A stretch of 64,000 nucleotides of DNA, taken from Margaritispora aquatica. Taxonomy: Eukaryota; Ascomycota; Leotiomycetes; Helotiales; Discinellaceae. The notes beneath the pieces are model-generated. The model had not been told where the DNA came from. It made no database searches and was given only the letters and a program-made list of their open reading frames with translations. Of the stretch, positions 10,751-22,768 are shown in pieces (positions within the stretch are counted from its first letter, which is position 1; each line of letters starts with the position of its first letter). The DNA lies in the NCBI GenBank assembly GCA_007644065.1, contig VJWN01000041.1, positions 2,120-66,119 on the forward strand, given 5' to 3'. The position numbers and the translations under genes were made by a program.

Positions 10751-13079
10751 TTCCATACTAAGCGTTTCTGACGAGATCGTAATCGATATTCTCCGTTTCT
10801 CAGAGCACTTCCCTAGTAACTTCCTGAATAGAGACCAGGCTACCTATTCCGTTTTCCTTACAGAATCCATCTATACACTTAAGAGCCCGAAAGCCTTGTA
10901 CTCCAGTAACGTCCGCTCTTGCTACAACCTTACTAACTCTAAACCTAAGATCTAGCGTAGTATCTATAGCTCTTAATATCTAATGGTGGACGAATACGGA
11001 GTATACGTAATTTCTAATTTCTCTTTCACGGATCTTACTATTTACACTATCCTCTCCTTCTAGTCGCCTATCCTCTATATATTTACTAATAAGGCTTTTT
11101 ATCGTTTTATAAGGATAGGCTTCTCTCTCCTCGCGAGGGAGTAGTTCGGCGAAGCTAGACAGAGTATAAGTATATATAAGTACTTAAATACGGTTCACCT
11201 TATATTATAATGTCTACTTCCTTCTGTTCCTAGACACTCTTTTCACCGTGGAAGAAATTAACTGCCTGACGAATAAATACCCTATGTATAGTATTGATAT
11301 ACTGCTGAGATTTGCTAGAAGCGAACCCGGCACGTGTAGTAATAGGTCTAGTTTTGTAAGTATAGTAAACTAGTTTAGTATTAATAGACGATCGATTTTA
11401 GATTATAACTAAGTAGTATTTAAATTCTTTATTAGGTCGAAGATATATTATCTTAGCTAGAGGTATACTATACTAAAGTTTTTAAAGTATTACCGTGGTT
11501 ATAACGAGAAATTTGCGATTTGAATTAGGGCCGTCATTTAAGCTTGTAGATAATATGAGCGACTTTATATAGCTCTATAACTTCTTTACGCTTAACGACC
11601 CCTATAGACTACGTGGGTCAATTCTACTTCTAGCTAGTATTACGTAGATATACTGTATAGTCCTAAACAAGGATCCTGTGGTTAATACTATCTATAGCGC
11701 TCTGAACGATTTTAGTATAGATACTCCTAGACATATATTAGTAGCTTTTTGGTTCCCTCCACTTTCACCGGCTGTTTCCCGAAACAAATACAGATACCTT
11801 TTATAATTATTAAGAAACTATATCCGATAGTTTTGCTACTTATTCTCCTACTCCTTTATATTAGTAACGCCCTTACTACGTCTCTCTCTCGTTATTGTCG
11901 GATCGAAACATTTAGAGATCATCTCGAGTCGAGTTTGGCATTTATATTACGTGATATTAGATAACACTACTATAAGTTCTAATCACTAGCTTACTAGATT
12001 TATAGTCAGAAAGCAGAGGTCAAATAGTCCCGTATTCTTTTAATCGTACATCTTATATTCCCTAGGGACAACAGTACCCGACTAATACTCTAGCATACCT
12101 TAATAACAAGTACTTAACCGTATATCGCTCCCTTTATATACCCCTTAACGTCATTGGATCTAGAAGGAGATATTAACGGTTATATCTCTTTATATAAACT
12201 AGTTGATTCTTAGGGCTCTGGGCCTTCTTTCCTTAATCGAGCTTTCTGTAATACTATCTATTACTTCTATAGAACCCCTATAATCCACACTACGGCCGCT
12301 CTATTTCCCCTCTGTACATCCGTATAGCTATACCTCTAGGAATTTATACCTAATTTTTTCCTATCTTTTACGACAGGCGTTTGACGTAATAGTCTTGTAA
12401 TAGGACTCCTAGATTAAGTCCCAACTTATATTCTTACGGCGGGTATCTGTAATAATCCGTTCTTTCTTCGAATTCCATTCCTTTTCTAATACTACTAATA
12501 TGTTAGGTTAACGAGATATCTAGTCTAGAGAGTCAATATAATAGTCTTACCTATATACTTTTTCTTTATATAATTCTAATATATATCTTCCCTTATACCC
12601 TTCTATTTATACCCTTTAATAATATAAGGCTTCTGTTCGTTAACTTCTTTATTATAAACTATATTCTTTAAGTGTCTATCTAAATCGTAACTACGGCTAA
12701 AACTCTTCTCATACTTAAGGCACTTAGGACGTATAGTTCAAGATTCGTAGAATTAAAGCAGGTAGGCAATCAAGTATAAGGTAAACCGCAAGATGAATAA
12801 GATAACGAGGTATCTTATATTACGCGTTCCACTTTGAACGCCCTATATGAGACTAATAGTACATAAGTATACTATAAGACGTATTCAGGTCAGCGACGAG
12901 AGCTAGGGTAACAACGCAATGGAGCCGATAATGCCACTTGCTAAGTTCACTAGTGAAGCCAATGCTACGTATGCTGCCTAATACTTGACCCGGGAACATA
13001 GGGGTGGCTGCACATTCTTCTGCTCCCCGGCTAAGGGCCAAGTGTCTATTAGAACTGGTAGGGGTGTAGTAGCAGGTTG
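10751..13079. other. RIP-mutated former coding DNA, unidentified
   Basis: From 10769 to about 11130 the plus strand reads as protein with few interruptions (for example SDEIVIDILRFSEHF). The family is not recognised. The remainder is TpA-rich with many stops in all frames. 12105-12180 belongs to a dispersed repeat also found near 20692-20770. Confidence 0.5.
12105..12180 (+). repeat. Dispersed degraded repeat, copy 1 part a
   Basis: The block with CTCCCTTTATATACCCCTTA and ATCTAGAAGGAGATATTA aligns with 20692-20770 (CTCCCCTTATATAAAACCCC, ACCTAGAAGAAGATATTA). Same orientation, diverged mainly by transitions. Confidence 0.5.
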
Positions 13080-13165
13080 AGAAGATGAGCAGCAAGAAGT
13101 GGCGGCACTAGAGTATAGGAGGCGAGGAGGGAACCACGGCCTACAAAGCGGCAGAAGGAATTTAT
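13080..13165 (+). pseudogene. Fragment related to the SANT/Myb-like gene at 8.3-10.4 kb
   Basis: The stretches AAGAAGTGGCGGCACTAG and ACCACGGCCTACAAAGCGGC match 9696-9820 (AAGAAGTGGCGGTACTAG, GCCACGACCTGCAAAGCGGC) with a deletion between them. It is a damaged partial second copy of the same low-complexity coding region. Confidence 0.55.
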
Positions 13166-13314
13166 TCAATGTATTTTTAATACCGACTCCTAGTCTATAG
13201 CTTCGGGGAAAACAGTAGTGATATACCGCTCTAGCTAGTCCGAAATCACTGAACCAAAGGGCCGACCAAAGCACTGATGCCATTTTGGTTACTAGAATCA
13301 TTGTCGCTCTTCAC

Positions 13315-13440
13315 GTAGTAAAACTAGCCTATTCTCACGCCCCTTACCCGCCTCGCTACTTAATTAATCGTTCTAACATTAAATCCTAACGCCAGCTACT
13401 TGATCCTATCCTCTAATATTACTTTAGTGTCTACTTTAAA
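13315..13440 (+). repeat. Dispersed degraded repeat, copy 1 part b
   Basis: Contains AGCCTATTCTCACGCCCCTT and ends near TATTACTTTAGTGT. It aligns with 20898-21020 in the same orientation. In copy 2, parts a and b are about 130 bp apart; here they are about 1.1 kb apart, with the SANT/Myb-like fragment between them. Confidence 0.6.
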
Positions 13441-14500
13441 GCTATATATAATTAGCTTGAAATAGCTAACAAGAACCACGTATCTTCTAACTATTAGAAT
13501 CCTCGTCTAGAAAACTCTCTCCTCTCCTACTATATCCCCTTCACCTCCGCGTAGGGCTGACAAGCCTTTAGCTTACAGTATATACACTCCTAAATGTACT
13601 AATTCGGGCCGCTATAGCACATAGAGCAAACCTATTAAATAAGTGTTGATTCTGACTTAAAGAGTTGGAATAAGTAGCTATAATTAATTAAGACAGCTAT
13701 AATAGAAGTCTACTTACTAGTTAATTCTCTTTTACGTTTAGATAGTTAAAGGTAAAGTAAACTTACTGACTTAGAATATAGATAACCGGGTTAGTACTTA
13801 GATAGTGAAAGTCTAAGGGCTAAAGATAGACCTAAAGACACGTTAAGACAATAGATAAAGACAACAATAACAATAAGAAGGTAGAGGGTAGGTAGAAGGT
13901 AATATACTAGCGAAGGCCTAGTTGTTATAAAAGGGTTCGAGGCGTTTTACGTAGGTGCTATCGGCACGGTAATATTCGAGATAGACGGGCATATAAGTTG
14001 GAGTATCCGACTCTATGAATAGTTCCAAGTTGGCTGTAGACGACGTGGAGATCTTCTCTGTTGGTCTTTGTTGCTTCTTGAATTCCTGTTTAATGCGTTT
14101 CTTATTTAGGTTATATAGATCTTGTAGACATTCTATATAGCTAAAAACGGGAACTAGTGTCTGCTCTAGGTACTTGGGATTATCGGTTCCTGAAGACTTG
14201 TATAAAGTGGTCTTCTGCTATAGTCGTACATATAGGCCAAAGCCTTAAATCTTGTCAATTCGTGGTCCTTTTCTTTATTCCAAGTTTTGTAAGTACAATG
14301 GAATATAAAAGAATAGTAGTAGTATTTAGTAACGAAGTTAGTACTATACCGTTATATCTCTTCGGTAAGAATTAACCCTATATCGTTTATAGATCTTCGT
14401 TTTTATAGTTAACTATACAAGGCCTAAGGATCCGTTACTAAACCTTCCTAAATTAATCTTCTTTTACGTTTAACCGATATTACGTTCGATAGAGGTACTT
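13441..14500. other. RIP-mutated sequence, unidentified
   Basis: At 13880-14110 the minus strand reads as a coding-like stretch of about 60 codons (including TANLELFIESDTPTYMPVYL) with a single TAG. The family is not recognised. The rest is TpA-rich without gene signals. Confidence 0.4.
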
Positions 14501-14511
14501 AAAGGTACTAG

Positions 14512-15421
14512 TACATGATTTCTTGGTGGAGATTGGGTATAATATATCCTTAGATCTAGGGGAACTAGCTATACTAACTAGAGAACCAAGAAGTAAGTTT
14601 ATAGTTTAGGAGCTACTTACCGGCTAGCTCGCTCTAAAAGATAAACAAAGCAAAGGTGGTAAAAAGAGTAAGAAGCTAAACGGCAATATTTATAAGGAGG
14701 CCAGCAAAGATAATCAAGGCCCTATTATCACACTAACGACCTCCTCGGCGAATATTAAGCTGTTCATTGCTAGGCACAGTTAATCTACTACGTATAGATC
14801 CGTGTTAATCTATAACCAGTAGCTTCGCGTTAATGTCACCTTCGTCTTAATATTAAGTAATCGCCCGGAGGATATCTATTAGTCGTACAAGGACAAGGGC
14901 AAGGAATAGTAAAGTACGATACTATAGTTAGATAGGAAGAATATTGTGTTACTTTAAAATACCAATTTAGGGCTCTAAAAGAATAACGTAAAACTTTTAT
15001 AATTTAGAGATATAAAAAGTCTATAACTTTATATAGCTTAAATTCAAGAGGAAGCCGCTTGTCCTATCACTCTACTCGACTAATTACTAAACTATAATAC
15101 CATATCCTTCCAGAAATACCCTAAGAACATTAAGGGTTTTCCCTAGTACTATTAGATATAGAGCCTTCCTGACTATTTTCGTTCTAAGACTGTCTCGTAA
15201 ACCTAAAATCGTCCGTCCATTCCCTTAAACCAATACTAGATTCCGTTATTGTATATATCTAGTACATTAAGCCCAATCTTAATCCGGTTATACTACTACA
15301 AACTTAAGCCGTAATAGTAGAACTATTCGAGAACCCGTCGCTAGTTACTATCGCGCTCTATTAAAAGTACCGTTCCTAGTAAAGTCACGTCTAGACGCTC
15401 GCGAAGAAACACAGTGTATTA
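14512..15421 (+). pseudogene. RIP-killed hypothetical protein gene
   Basis: About 300 codons in one plus-strand frame are interrupted only by TAG/TAA. Recognisable stretches are VHDFLVEIGYNISLDLGELA near the start, then a Lys-rich basic block (KDKQSKGGKKSKKLNG), then a part with YKDKGKE. It ends in an Arg-rich tail near 15390. No frameshift is needed, so decay was by point change only. I do not recognise the family; the basic block suggests a nuclear or nucleic-acid-binding protein. Confidence 0.45.
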
Positions 15422-16197
15422 GCTACCTCCTAAGACTTTAATAATACTAGAAATACCTAATATTATCTTGAACTTATCTTGTAACTTAAGTAAGCTAGAT
15501 TCTACACCGAGTAAAGATACTTACTATTACTTCATTCATAGTTATTATCTTTATAGTCATGTTAACCACTTTGCTATTAACGCAAATAGTAACCTTACGA
15601 GTAACAGAGGAACTTGACGAGCTAGACTCGCTAGTAACCATAACTACGTAAGTAGATTTAGACATCGTATATATAATCGATTAAGAGACAAGGATAGAAC
15701 CATGTCCTGGCTAGATAATAAAGTATAATTGTTCTAGCTTGAGAAGGGGCGTAATTACTAGCTACCTTATTGTTATAGTCTAACAACGAGAGAGTAAGCG
15801 TAAAGTAGATACTAGAACTAGGATAAGGAGGTACTTGTATATTTGCCTCGTTCTGTAGTGTCTTCTTATACATTAAAATAGATCCCTACGTTCGAACGGA
15901 AATATAAGCAAAATTCAAAGTCTACAAAGGTAGGTAGCTAGTCCGATTAAATTCTACTTACCTTCTATATTTCTAGGGTAAGGTTTAGTATTATTATTTA
16001 CTAGACTAGATAAGTTATTATATTTAGAGATACGATTTTAGTAGACTTGCCTAACAAAGGCAGGTAAAAAGAGAAAAAGAAGTGGAATAGAAATTCATAG
16101 GCTAATCCGTTATTTTATAATCACGGGATAAAGAAACGCGTTAGTAAAGGATAAAAAATATTCCAAAGTTAGATAGGTGATCCTCTATGGATATACG
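15422..16197. other. RIP-mutated spacer
   Basis: TpA-rich with stops in all frames. I see no gene, RNA or repeat here. Confidence 0.4.
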
Positions 16198-16277
16198 TCC
16201 TATAACGTTAATCTATAATCGTCTACCTGGTGAAAGTACTTTCACCAGGCAGACGATTATAGATTAACGTTATAGGA
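16198..16277. repeat. 80-bp near-perfect palindrome with no spacer
   Basis: Left arm 16198-16237, right arm 16238-16277. The arms are reverse complements over 40 bp with one mismatch (GTCTACC against GTCTGCC), and that mismatch is itself a TpG/TpA change. The centre reads GGTGAAAGTACTTTCACC. It could be a fold-back or MITE-type remnant, or joined terminal inverted repeats. No clear target duplication flanks it. Confidence 0.9.
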
Positions 16278-17340
16278 ATAAGAGGCAAGATCTGGACCTA
16301 GTTAGAATCGTAAATTCCTTTACGAAAATATCAACCTCCTTTAATTACACTACTTAGCTATAGTTACTGTTAGTAAAATCATTAGTATACTTAGATTGTA
16401 CGATAAGAATCTTACTGTTGAGAAGTTAATATAAAAGCCGGAGACAAGTCTCTCTTTCTCTCGATTAGAGTAATTAGCTTATTCGTTAAGGTTATAACCT
16501 TTCTAAACAAAGTCCTCGATTCCTTACCTAAAAAATCAAAAATAGCTACTCGAAAGCTACTCTCTTGTACGAAAAACGGCTCGAAGAAGAAAGTAGAAAA
16601 AAATTTTTATCTTATAGTAATCTTTAAAGTAAAAGAAATCACTCTACCTGTCGAGGTATATAAGGTATTCGTTACGTGTAAAGCAAACCCTTTAGAATTT
16701 TAGAACTTTCTTAGACTTTAACTAGATATCGGATAAAGTACCGGGAAATTAAGGTATTATACTAGGGAATCTAGAGTTGATTTTGCTATTATAAAAGCCT
16801 ACCTAGGTCTTAAAGGACTTAGTATCAAACGAAAATGGGATACTATTATCTAGAGATTCTATACACTCTTCCTCTACGAGCTTGTATCGCTAGTAAGTGA
16901 TGGCCGTGTCCTCCTTACAACTTATATACTCGGCCGACTTCTTAAAGTCCTTACTACCTCATTCCTAATCAACGATAATTGTAAGACGATTGAGGAGAAT
17001 CTGAGAAAATGGACTACTGCTGGCTCTAGGTATAATAAACTATGTTCTTCGCTGAGTGTAGGCGCTTTGTTTTTGTTTCCGTAACTACTAGATACTACGT
17101 ATGTTAACTTCTTCTATAATCAAGGATCGTGCTAATAAGTAGGTAAGAGGATAAATCCCTAAACGGTGTAGCCTATAAGTCTATAATCGAGTATCTTGTT
17201 AGTTGTAAGATCTGCGAGCGGTTAGAAAGCCTTAGGGCTGACGACCTAGTTACGAAAATCCGAGCAGCTGCTCTCGACCCTTTTCGATAGAATACTAAAG
17301 GGCCTCAATTAAGAGAATAATCTTATAATAAATATACTTC
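16278..17340 (+). pseudogene. RIP-killed hypothetical protein gene
   Basis: The plus strand reads as protein with occasional TAG/TAA. The best stretch is 16770-17060, with AYLGLKGLSIKRKWDTII and then FYTLFLYELVSLVSDGRVLL, followed by a KWTTAGSRYNKL segment. The composition is that of an ordinary globular protein. I have the impression of a conserved uncharacterised fungal family but cannot name it. 16278-16700 is more decayed and may be an N-terminal part or separate. Confidence 0.35.
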
Positions 17341-17978
17341 TGAACTAGTAACCGAGGGCGTCGGTTCCTTTCCTAATGTACAAGGAGTATCTAGTATCTA
17401 GTATAAAGGATTATATAGAGCTGTACCTAGAAGCTCTTTAATCGAAGCGTTAATATTTATAGCTCTAGCGCCTCTTTATAACGTCCCGTAAACTGGGCAT
17501 TTACAAGGTGAGTATCGTAGCTAAAATTTTCGATAAAACTAATAATAGATAGAAGATAATAGAGCACCGATAGACCTTCTCTATAAAGCTATAGTCTAAG
17601 CAAGTATAAATGAGCAAATGTCTAGTAAGTAGATCCTCTAATTAAACTATATATTTTTCAGGGATATAGCTAACTAACTATTTAAGCCACTACCTATGAT
17701 CGGTCCAACATACCAAACACCCGCTACGACCAAGCTACCGTACAATACGGACAAGCCGAAGAATTGTCTGCTACCTATACAAGAACAACAAACTTAGCAT
17801 TTATACAATTAATACCAAATCAAGGCTAGGGTAGTAAGTAAGCACCGGAAAATGTTAAAAGCACTAATCTAATATATTAAGATATTAAGAGCTAAGAAGT
17901 CTCTAGGAATCGGCGGTAACTTCTCTAAATTATACAATCCCGCGAGGAAGCTTCAGTAATAATGATTATACTTCTCTA
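17341..17978. other. RIP-mutated spacer
   Basis: No continuous frame or repeat recognised. It may contain the N-terminal part of the peptide-repeat gene that follows. Confidence 0.3.
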
Positions 17979-18173
17979 GACTATTATCCGTCCGATTTTA
18001 TTAATAGTGTTTATATCCCTCCTTCCGACTAATATCTACCCGATTTTATTAATAGTGTTTTTATCTCTCTACCTAACTAGAGAATTCTAGTCGATTTCTG
18101 TACTAGTATCTTTGTTCCTTCTTCTAACTAGTGTCCACCTGATTTCGCCGCTAGTGTTTATATCCCTCCTCTA
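17979..18173 (+). pseudogene. Remnant of a gene with four tandem 16-residue peptide repeats
   Basis: Four consecutive units of 48, 48, 51 and 48 bp encode variants of one peptide with an invariant DF and a following S-(V/I)-(Y/F)-(I/V), for example SDFINSVYIPPS and PDFAASVYIPPL. TAA or TAG stands where each later unit would have a Gln. The period is kept in codons, so it evolved under coding selection before RIP. Flanking frames are too decayed to define the gene's ends, and no family is recognised. Confidence 0.5.
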
Positions 18174-20691
18174 AGCCAAATTCTTTAGTAGAACTTCGAC
18201 AACAGTACTACGTAACCCAATACCTATATTTCGTGGGACAACGTATGCGTTACTGGGCTATAAAGACGAAGTAAAACCCTGGTTGTATATCTACGTCGCT
18301 TGTAAGTTGTATATATAACCTAACTTTTATAGCCTCGCCTAATATACAGGGAGTCCTGTTAATCGTAGTCGGTATCAAGAGTATCGATACAGACATAAGC
18401 AATAGTATAGTTTTATTAAATCGGAAAGCTTGGAGTAGGGAAGGTCTATTACTAAACTAGTTTTATCTAGAGGTTAGCTTACAAATTATTATAGATCTTA
18501 GATAAGTTTACCTTTAACTAAGGAGTAAATTTCGTAACAAATGTACGTAAAGCACTCTTAAGCCTAGTTAGGTCATCGCAGACTTCGTAGTCACCTCGTG
18601 ATTGAAATTTTAGGTCGCTAATCTACTCTACGTACTCCGAAGCTACTTTTAGTACATCCTGGCTCAAGTCTACGACTTTTAGATATTCGAGAACTATTGC
18701 TATAGTGTCCGAATAAATATAGTTGTAGGTAGCCATTACCTTAAAAGAGGTGTCGATAGAAGGGTAACCAAAAAAATCGTTAGAGGCCTTAGTTAGGCAT
18801 TAATTTTAACCGCTCCGTACAAACGTCAAAATTATATAATTAATTATCCTCGCTTTATCTCAGGTACTAAGGTTATACTTGTGTCTAAGGCGACTAGACC
18901 ATACACCTCTTAGCCTAAAAGGCTTTTAAAGCCATTAGGCCTAACCGCCCTAGAGGTGTTTTCGGTTAGTATCGGACCGTAGACCAAATCATATTATTAT
19001 TATCACTTTATATTACTGTATTAAAGCTGTAATTAGTATAGACAAATAGGAACAAACTCAGTCTCACTTATATCTATTCTTCTGAGGCTCTCTTGTGGCT
19101 ATATCCTTTTGTCGATTTGCTGATTAGCCTGCCTAAAAAGGTAGATAGGACATTATAAGTTAGCGTGATAAATTATATAACTAGTTAATTTTATAGCAGG
19201 TGGAGAACTACCCCTCCTTATCAACGCGATCCTAGTCCTCTTCTTAATAAACATATCTAAAGCCTAACAATAAATTAATGTTACGCCCGACGAGTTACAA
19301 TCCTAATGAAAAGTTTAACCCTGCTAATCACGTGTATATTGATGTAATATACCCCTACCTAAAAGTCCTTGTCTCTTGTTTTGATATATAAAATGTCAAA
19401 ATGTCTTTAAAACAGACTCTTAAGGACCTAGTATATATATACTCTAGTACCGTTATTAAAATTTATATCTACGACATTAAACAAATTTCCTTCTCGTCTA
19501 TAGTAAGAGGGATTGGCTATTCCCTAATGTCTCGGATATACTCCGTTATCAAACCGCCTACTCTATCTTAGGTAGCGGAGGATCTAGCTTTGTATAGATA
19601 GTAGTTATCTAGTACATTAGGGGCGACGCCTCGCTAATTTTGTAGAAGAAGCTTGTCGCGTACTAGCTGAAGAGCCAAAGTACGTGGGAAAGCGACCGTA
19701 GACACTATAATAGAAGGAAGCTATAAGGGAGGGAACATCGGAGAATAGGTAGGTGTTAGGATAGGACTAGTAGGAGGGAAAGGGCTATAAACAATGTATA
19801 TATACACCTATCGCCTAATAATACTCTTAATTTAAAATATAAGACTATCGGTTACTATATATATTCTCTTTATTTACCTCTTTATCTTTATCTTCCTCTT
19901 CCTTAACCTTCTTAACTTCCTATAATTACTCCCTTCCCTCTCCTATCGCCTCTTCTACCACACTATCACCTAGTAGTGACTTGAAGTTTATATTAACGTT
20001 AATCTTAATTACAAGATAATACAAGTACTTTCTACGATATCTAAAGGAGTAACTAAGGTTTATATAATACCTATAAACGAAAATAGGTTCTAATATAAGT
20101 TTAGATATTAGCTATTACCGAGTAACCGTACTGTATCCCACCTCTAGTATATAAGCCATTAGTTTCGAAGTCTACTTCTACAGGTACTACATAACCTACG
20201 AGTACTATTCAACCTACGAGTACCGCACGGTGTCCAAAGGGAACTTACGACCTTAACTATCCTCTATATATATATATATAAGTTGGTCTGGTTTGTGTTA
20301 GGATTTTGGTTACTACTCCTCTCGAAGCAGGTTTAGCTTGCTTCGCTTGCTATAGACTGGACTATTTTATTTACGACCTTACTTGCAAGAATCGCAACGA
20401 CGGGCTTCGTAGCAACGTTGTAGTAGGATATATATATAGATCTTGATAAAGGAGGGTTAAGGAAAGGGTAAAGAAACGAGCTAGTAAAACCTAGTTAAGA
20501 TAGTAGCGATATTAGAAAGCTGATGTTAGGCTTTAGGAACTACGATAGAGTATTAGGTAGGGCTTGTTCTTGGGTTTCCAATGAAGTAGTTCTTAAAGTC
20601 TATACTAGAGAACGTTATTTATTCTTAGTTTAACTCTATCTAACGTTAAATTCACGTATCTTCTAACTCTTCGCTTTCTTCTTATCTCTAG
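18174..20691. other. RIP-mutated sequence with low-complexity tracts
   Basis: Stops in all frames. 19850-19960 is a pyrimidine-rich CTT/CCT tract and 20264-20282 a short (TA)n run. I checked 19750-20300 for an LTR because of two TGTTAGGAT-type starts about 540 bp apart, but the sequences after them do not match. Confidence 0.4.
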
Positions 20692-21020
20692 CTTTTATAG
20701 TAAGAACTTAACTATTTATCTCCCCTTATATAAAACCCCTAACATCCTTAAACCTAGAAGAAGATATTAGCTGAAGGCTTTCTAAATTTCTCTTACGTAA
20801 GCCGAGCCACTAACCTATATAATTCACTAACAAATAGCTAGAGAAGGACGTCCAAGATAATTGTACGAACTATATAAGTACAATACTCTAACCCTAGTAG
20901 AAGTAGCCTATTCTCGCGCCCCCTACCCGTTTCGCTACTCCATCGAGTATCCTAATGTCAAGTCCTAGCGCTAGCTATTTAATCCTACCCTCTAGTGCTA
21001 CTTTAGTATAATCTCTACAA
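20692..21020 (+). repeat. Dispersed degraded repeat, copy 2 (parts a and b)
   Basis: 20692-20770 matches 12105-12180 and 20898-21020 matches 13315-13440, in the same order and orientation. Part b starts GTAGCCTATTCTCGCGCCCC and still has more CpG/CpA than copy 1. Two copies at this divergence are enough to have been RIP targets. Confidence 0.55.
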
Positions 21021-22693
21021 AGTTAAGTAATATATCTCCTAATGTTAAGTTTCTTGTGGAAAATACCTTATACGTAGGGACGGTACAACGGAATAGAGGC
21101 TAGGACATTGGTTATGCCTATAATCGTCGAGTGTATAGTATTATATCTTTCGGTGCTGGTTTCTTTACTTATAGCTATCCTTGCCTTAGTATCCTTATAC
21201 CGAGAGAATTGATTATGCGCCTAGCGGCGATACCGTGGGTCCTAAATCCTAATTTTCAGAATATCCGAAACCTACGAGTATTTAAGTACCGTGTCGGTTA
21301 TATTATAGAGACGGTGGCCTTGATTAAAGTTGTCGTAGAAGTTGCTTTTAGGATATATGATTAACTTAAAGAAAGAACGTATACGAGATTTATGACCCTT
21401 GAGACTATTGTTTATATCTAGGATATAATAGAACTTCTCAAAGGATTTCTTAATAGCCCTATTAAGTATATCCTTTATATTAAATCGATAGTACTATAAA
21501 TAATGTATAGGCTCGCTTGCTCGCTTAAGTTCGAGGCTGAATTCGTCTATATAATTAAAAACAGACGATACTAGTTGAAAAGCTAGTGTTTGTTATATAC
21601 GTTAGAACACCTTCTTCGTGGTACTCTTCGAAATATATTGGAATTAAAATTAAGGATGTTCTTAGATTTGAGACTAACCTTATACTTAAGGTTAAGGTTA
21701 AAGTTGTAATTCAACTTAAGATAGTAGTTAAGATTGTAATTAAAGTAGATCTATAAAAGAGATATTGTTGTATCGCTTTTACTTTATATTAAGATAGTAA
21801 TAAATAACTTTTAAGAAGACATACTATGTTTGAGCTTCTTGCTTTCTGTACCTGTTCACAAACCTCCGCTAAGAGAGCTAGATTGGTATATTTTGGGTTA
21901 TTTATATTTATAACTATACTTCTATAAGCTGTTCAGTTTGGCGGAGTAAGTGGAATGGAATAAAGTTAAAGTGAATGTGAGAGACTACTTCTTCTTATGT
22001 AGTAAGATGAGATAGAACAAGTTCTAGAGCTTGTGTAGCCTAGGCGGGCACTTGCATAGCGTGACGCCCAGGTGCTGCGACGATATATTTCATATTCAGC
22101 CCTTCTTTCGGCCTCAATATACTAGGCTGTATATATAGCTAGTAAGTATATAAACTGTGGGGTTAGTACAAATGGCCGAGTTGGCCACTACGGGCCAGGA
22201 GAGAATACGATTAGGGTTAAGTTATTTTAGAGACAATACTTTATAAATCAATCTCTATATTTCTAGAAAGCTATAAGTGATATCAACACTACTTAGACGT
22301 TCCCTATCCCTTCCCTTTCTATAAGGCTGATGGACTTACGAGGAAGTAGGGACGTTGGGTTCGTGATTAGGTTCCTTTGAGGAATATACTACGTCTGGAG
22401 GTGTATCTAGGTAAAAATAGAAGGTTAGTAGAAGCTATAGAAGAGAATAAAGCTAGAATCCTATCTTTACTCTCTTGGAGTAACTCGAGTTGAAGGGAGC
22501 CTTTGGTAGTAGGCTATTGTTGTAAAGGCCGCTAAGGTTAGTAAGATCTAGTGCTACTTATAGCGACGAGTGATATAGTAGTAGATAAGGTGTATTAGGA
22601 CAACTTGATAGAGGTAGTTTTATTGTAACTAATACTGCTACTGTTTTGCATGTCGCGGTGCACGGCTACTAATCACGTGATATCATAAGTGCC
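21021..22693. other. RIP-mutated sequence, no gene recognised
   Basis: One frame of 77 codons is open at 21131-21364, but it has no recognisable domain and reads like chance in TpA-rich DNA. 22030-22090 and 22640-22690 are short GC-richer patches with intact CpA/TpG. Confidence 0.4.
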
Positions 22694-22768
22694 GGTGCAG
22701 CTGCACTGGTTAGCCGTATAGTAGGGTGCAGCTGCACTGGTTAGCCGTACAGTGGGGTGCAACAACTG
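22694..22768. repeat. 31-bp tandem repeat containing the palindrome GTGCAGCTGCAC
   Basis: Copies start at 22694 and 22725, with a partial third at 22756. Unit: GGTGCAGCTGCACTGGTTAG followed by CCGTATAGTAG. Each full unit holds a 12-bp palindrome. CpA and TpG are retained here, unlike the neighbourhood. Confidence 0.8.

Noticed and set aside
10466..10771. A 101-codon protein of Val-His-Ser repeats
   Set aside because: It is only the translation of the 9-bp minisatellite; flanks give no gene structure.
19750..20330. A copia-type LTR pair starting TGTTAGGAT
   Set aside because: The sequences after the two starts do not match and no pol motifs lie between or beyond them.
21131..21364. A 77-codon open frame as a gene
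   Set aside because: No recognisable domain and closed frame on both sides without splice signals.
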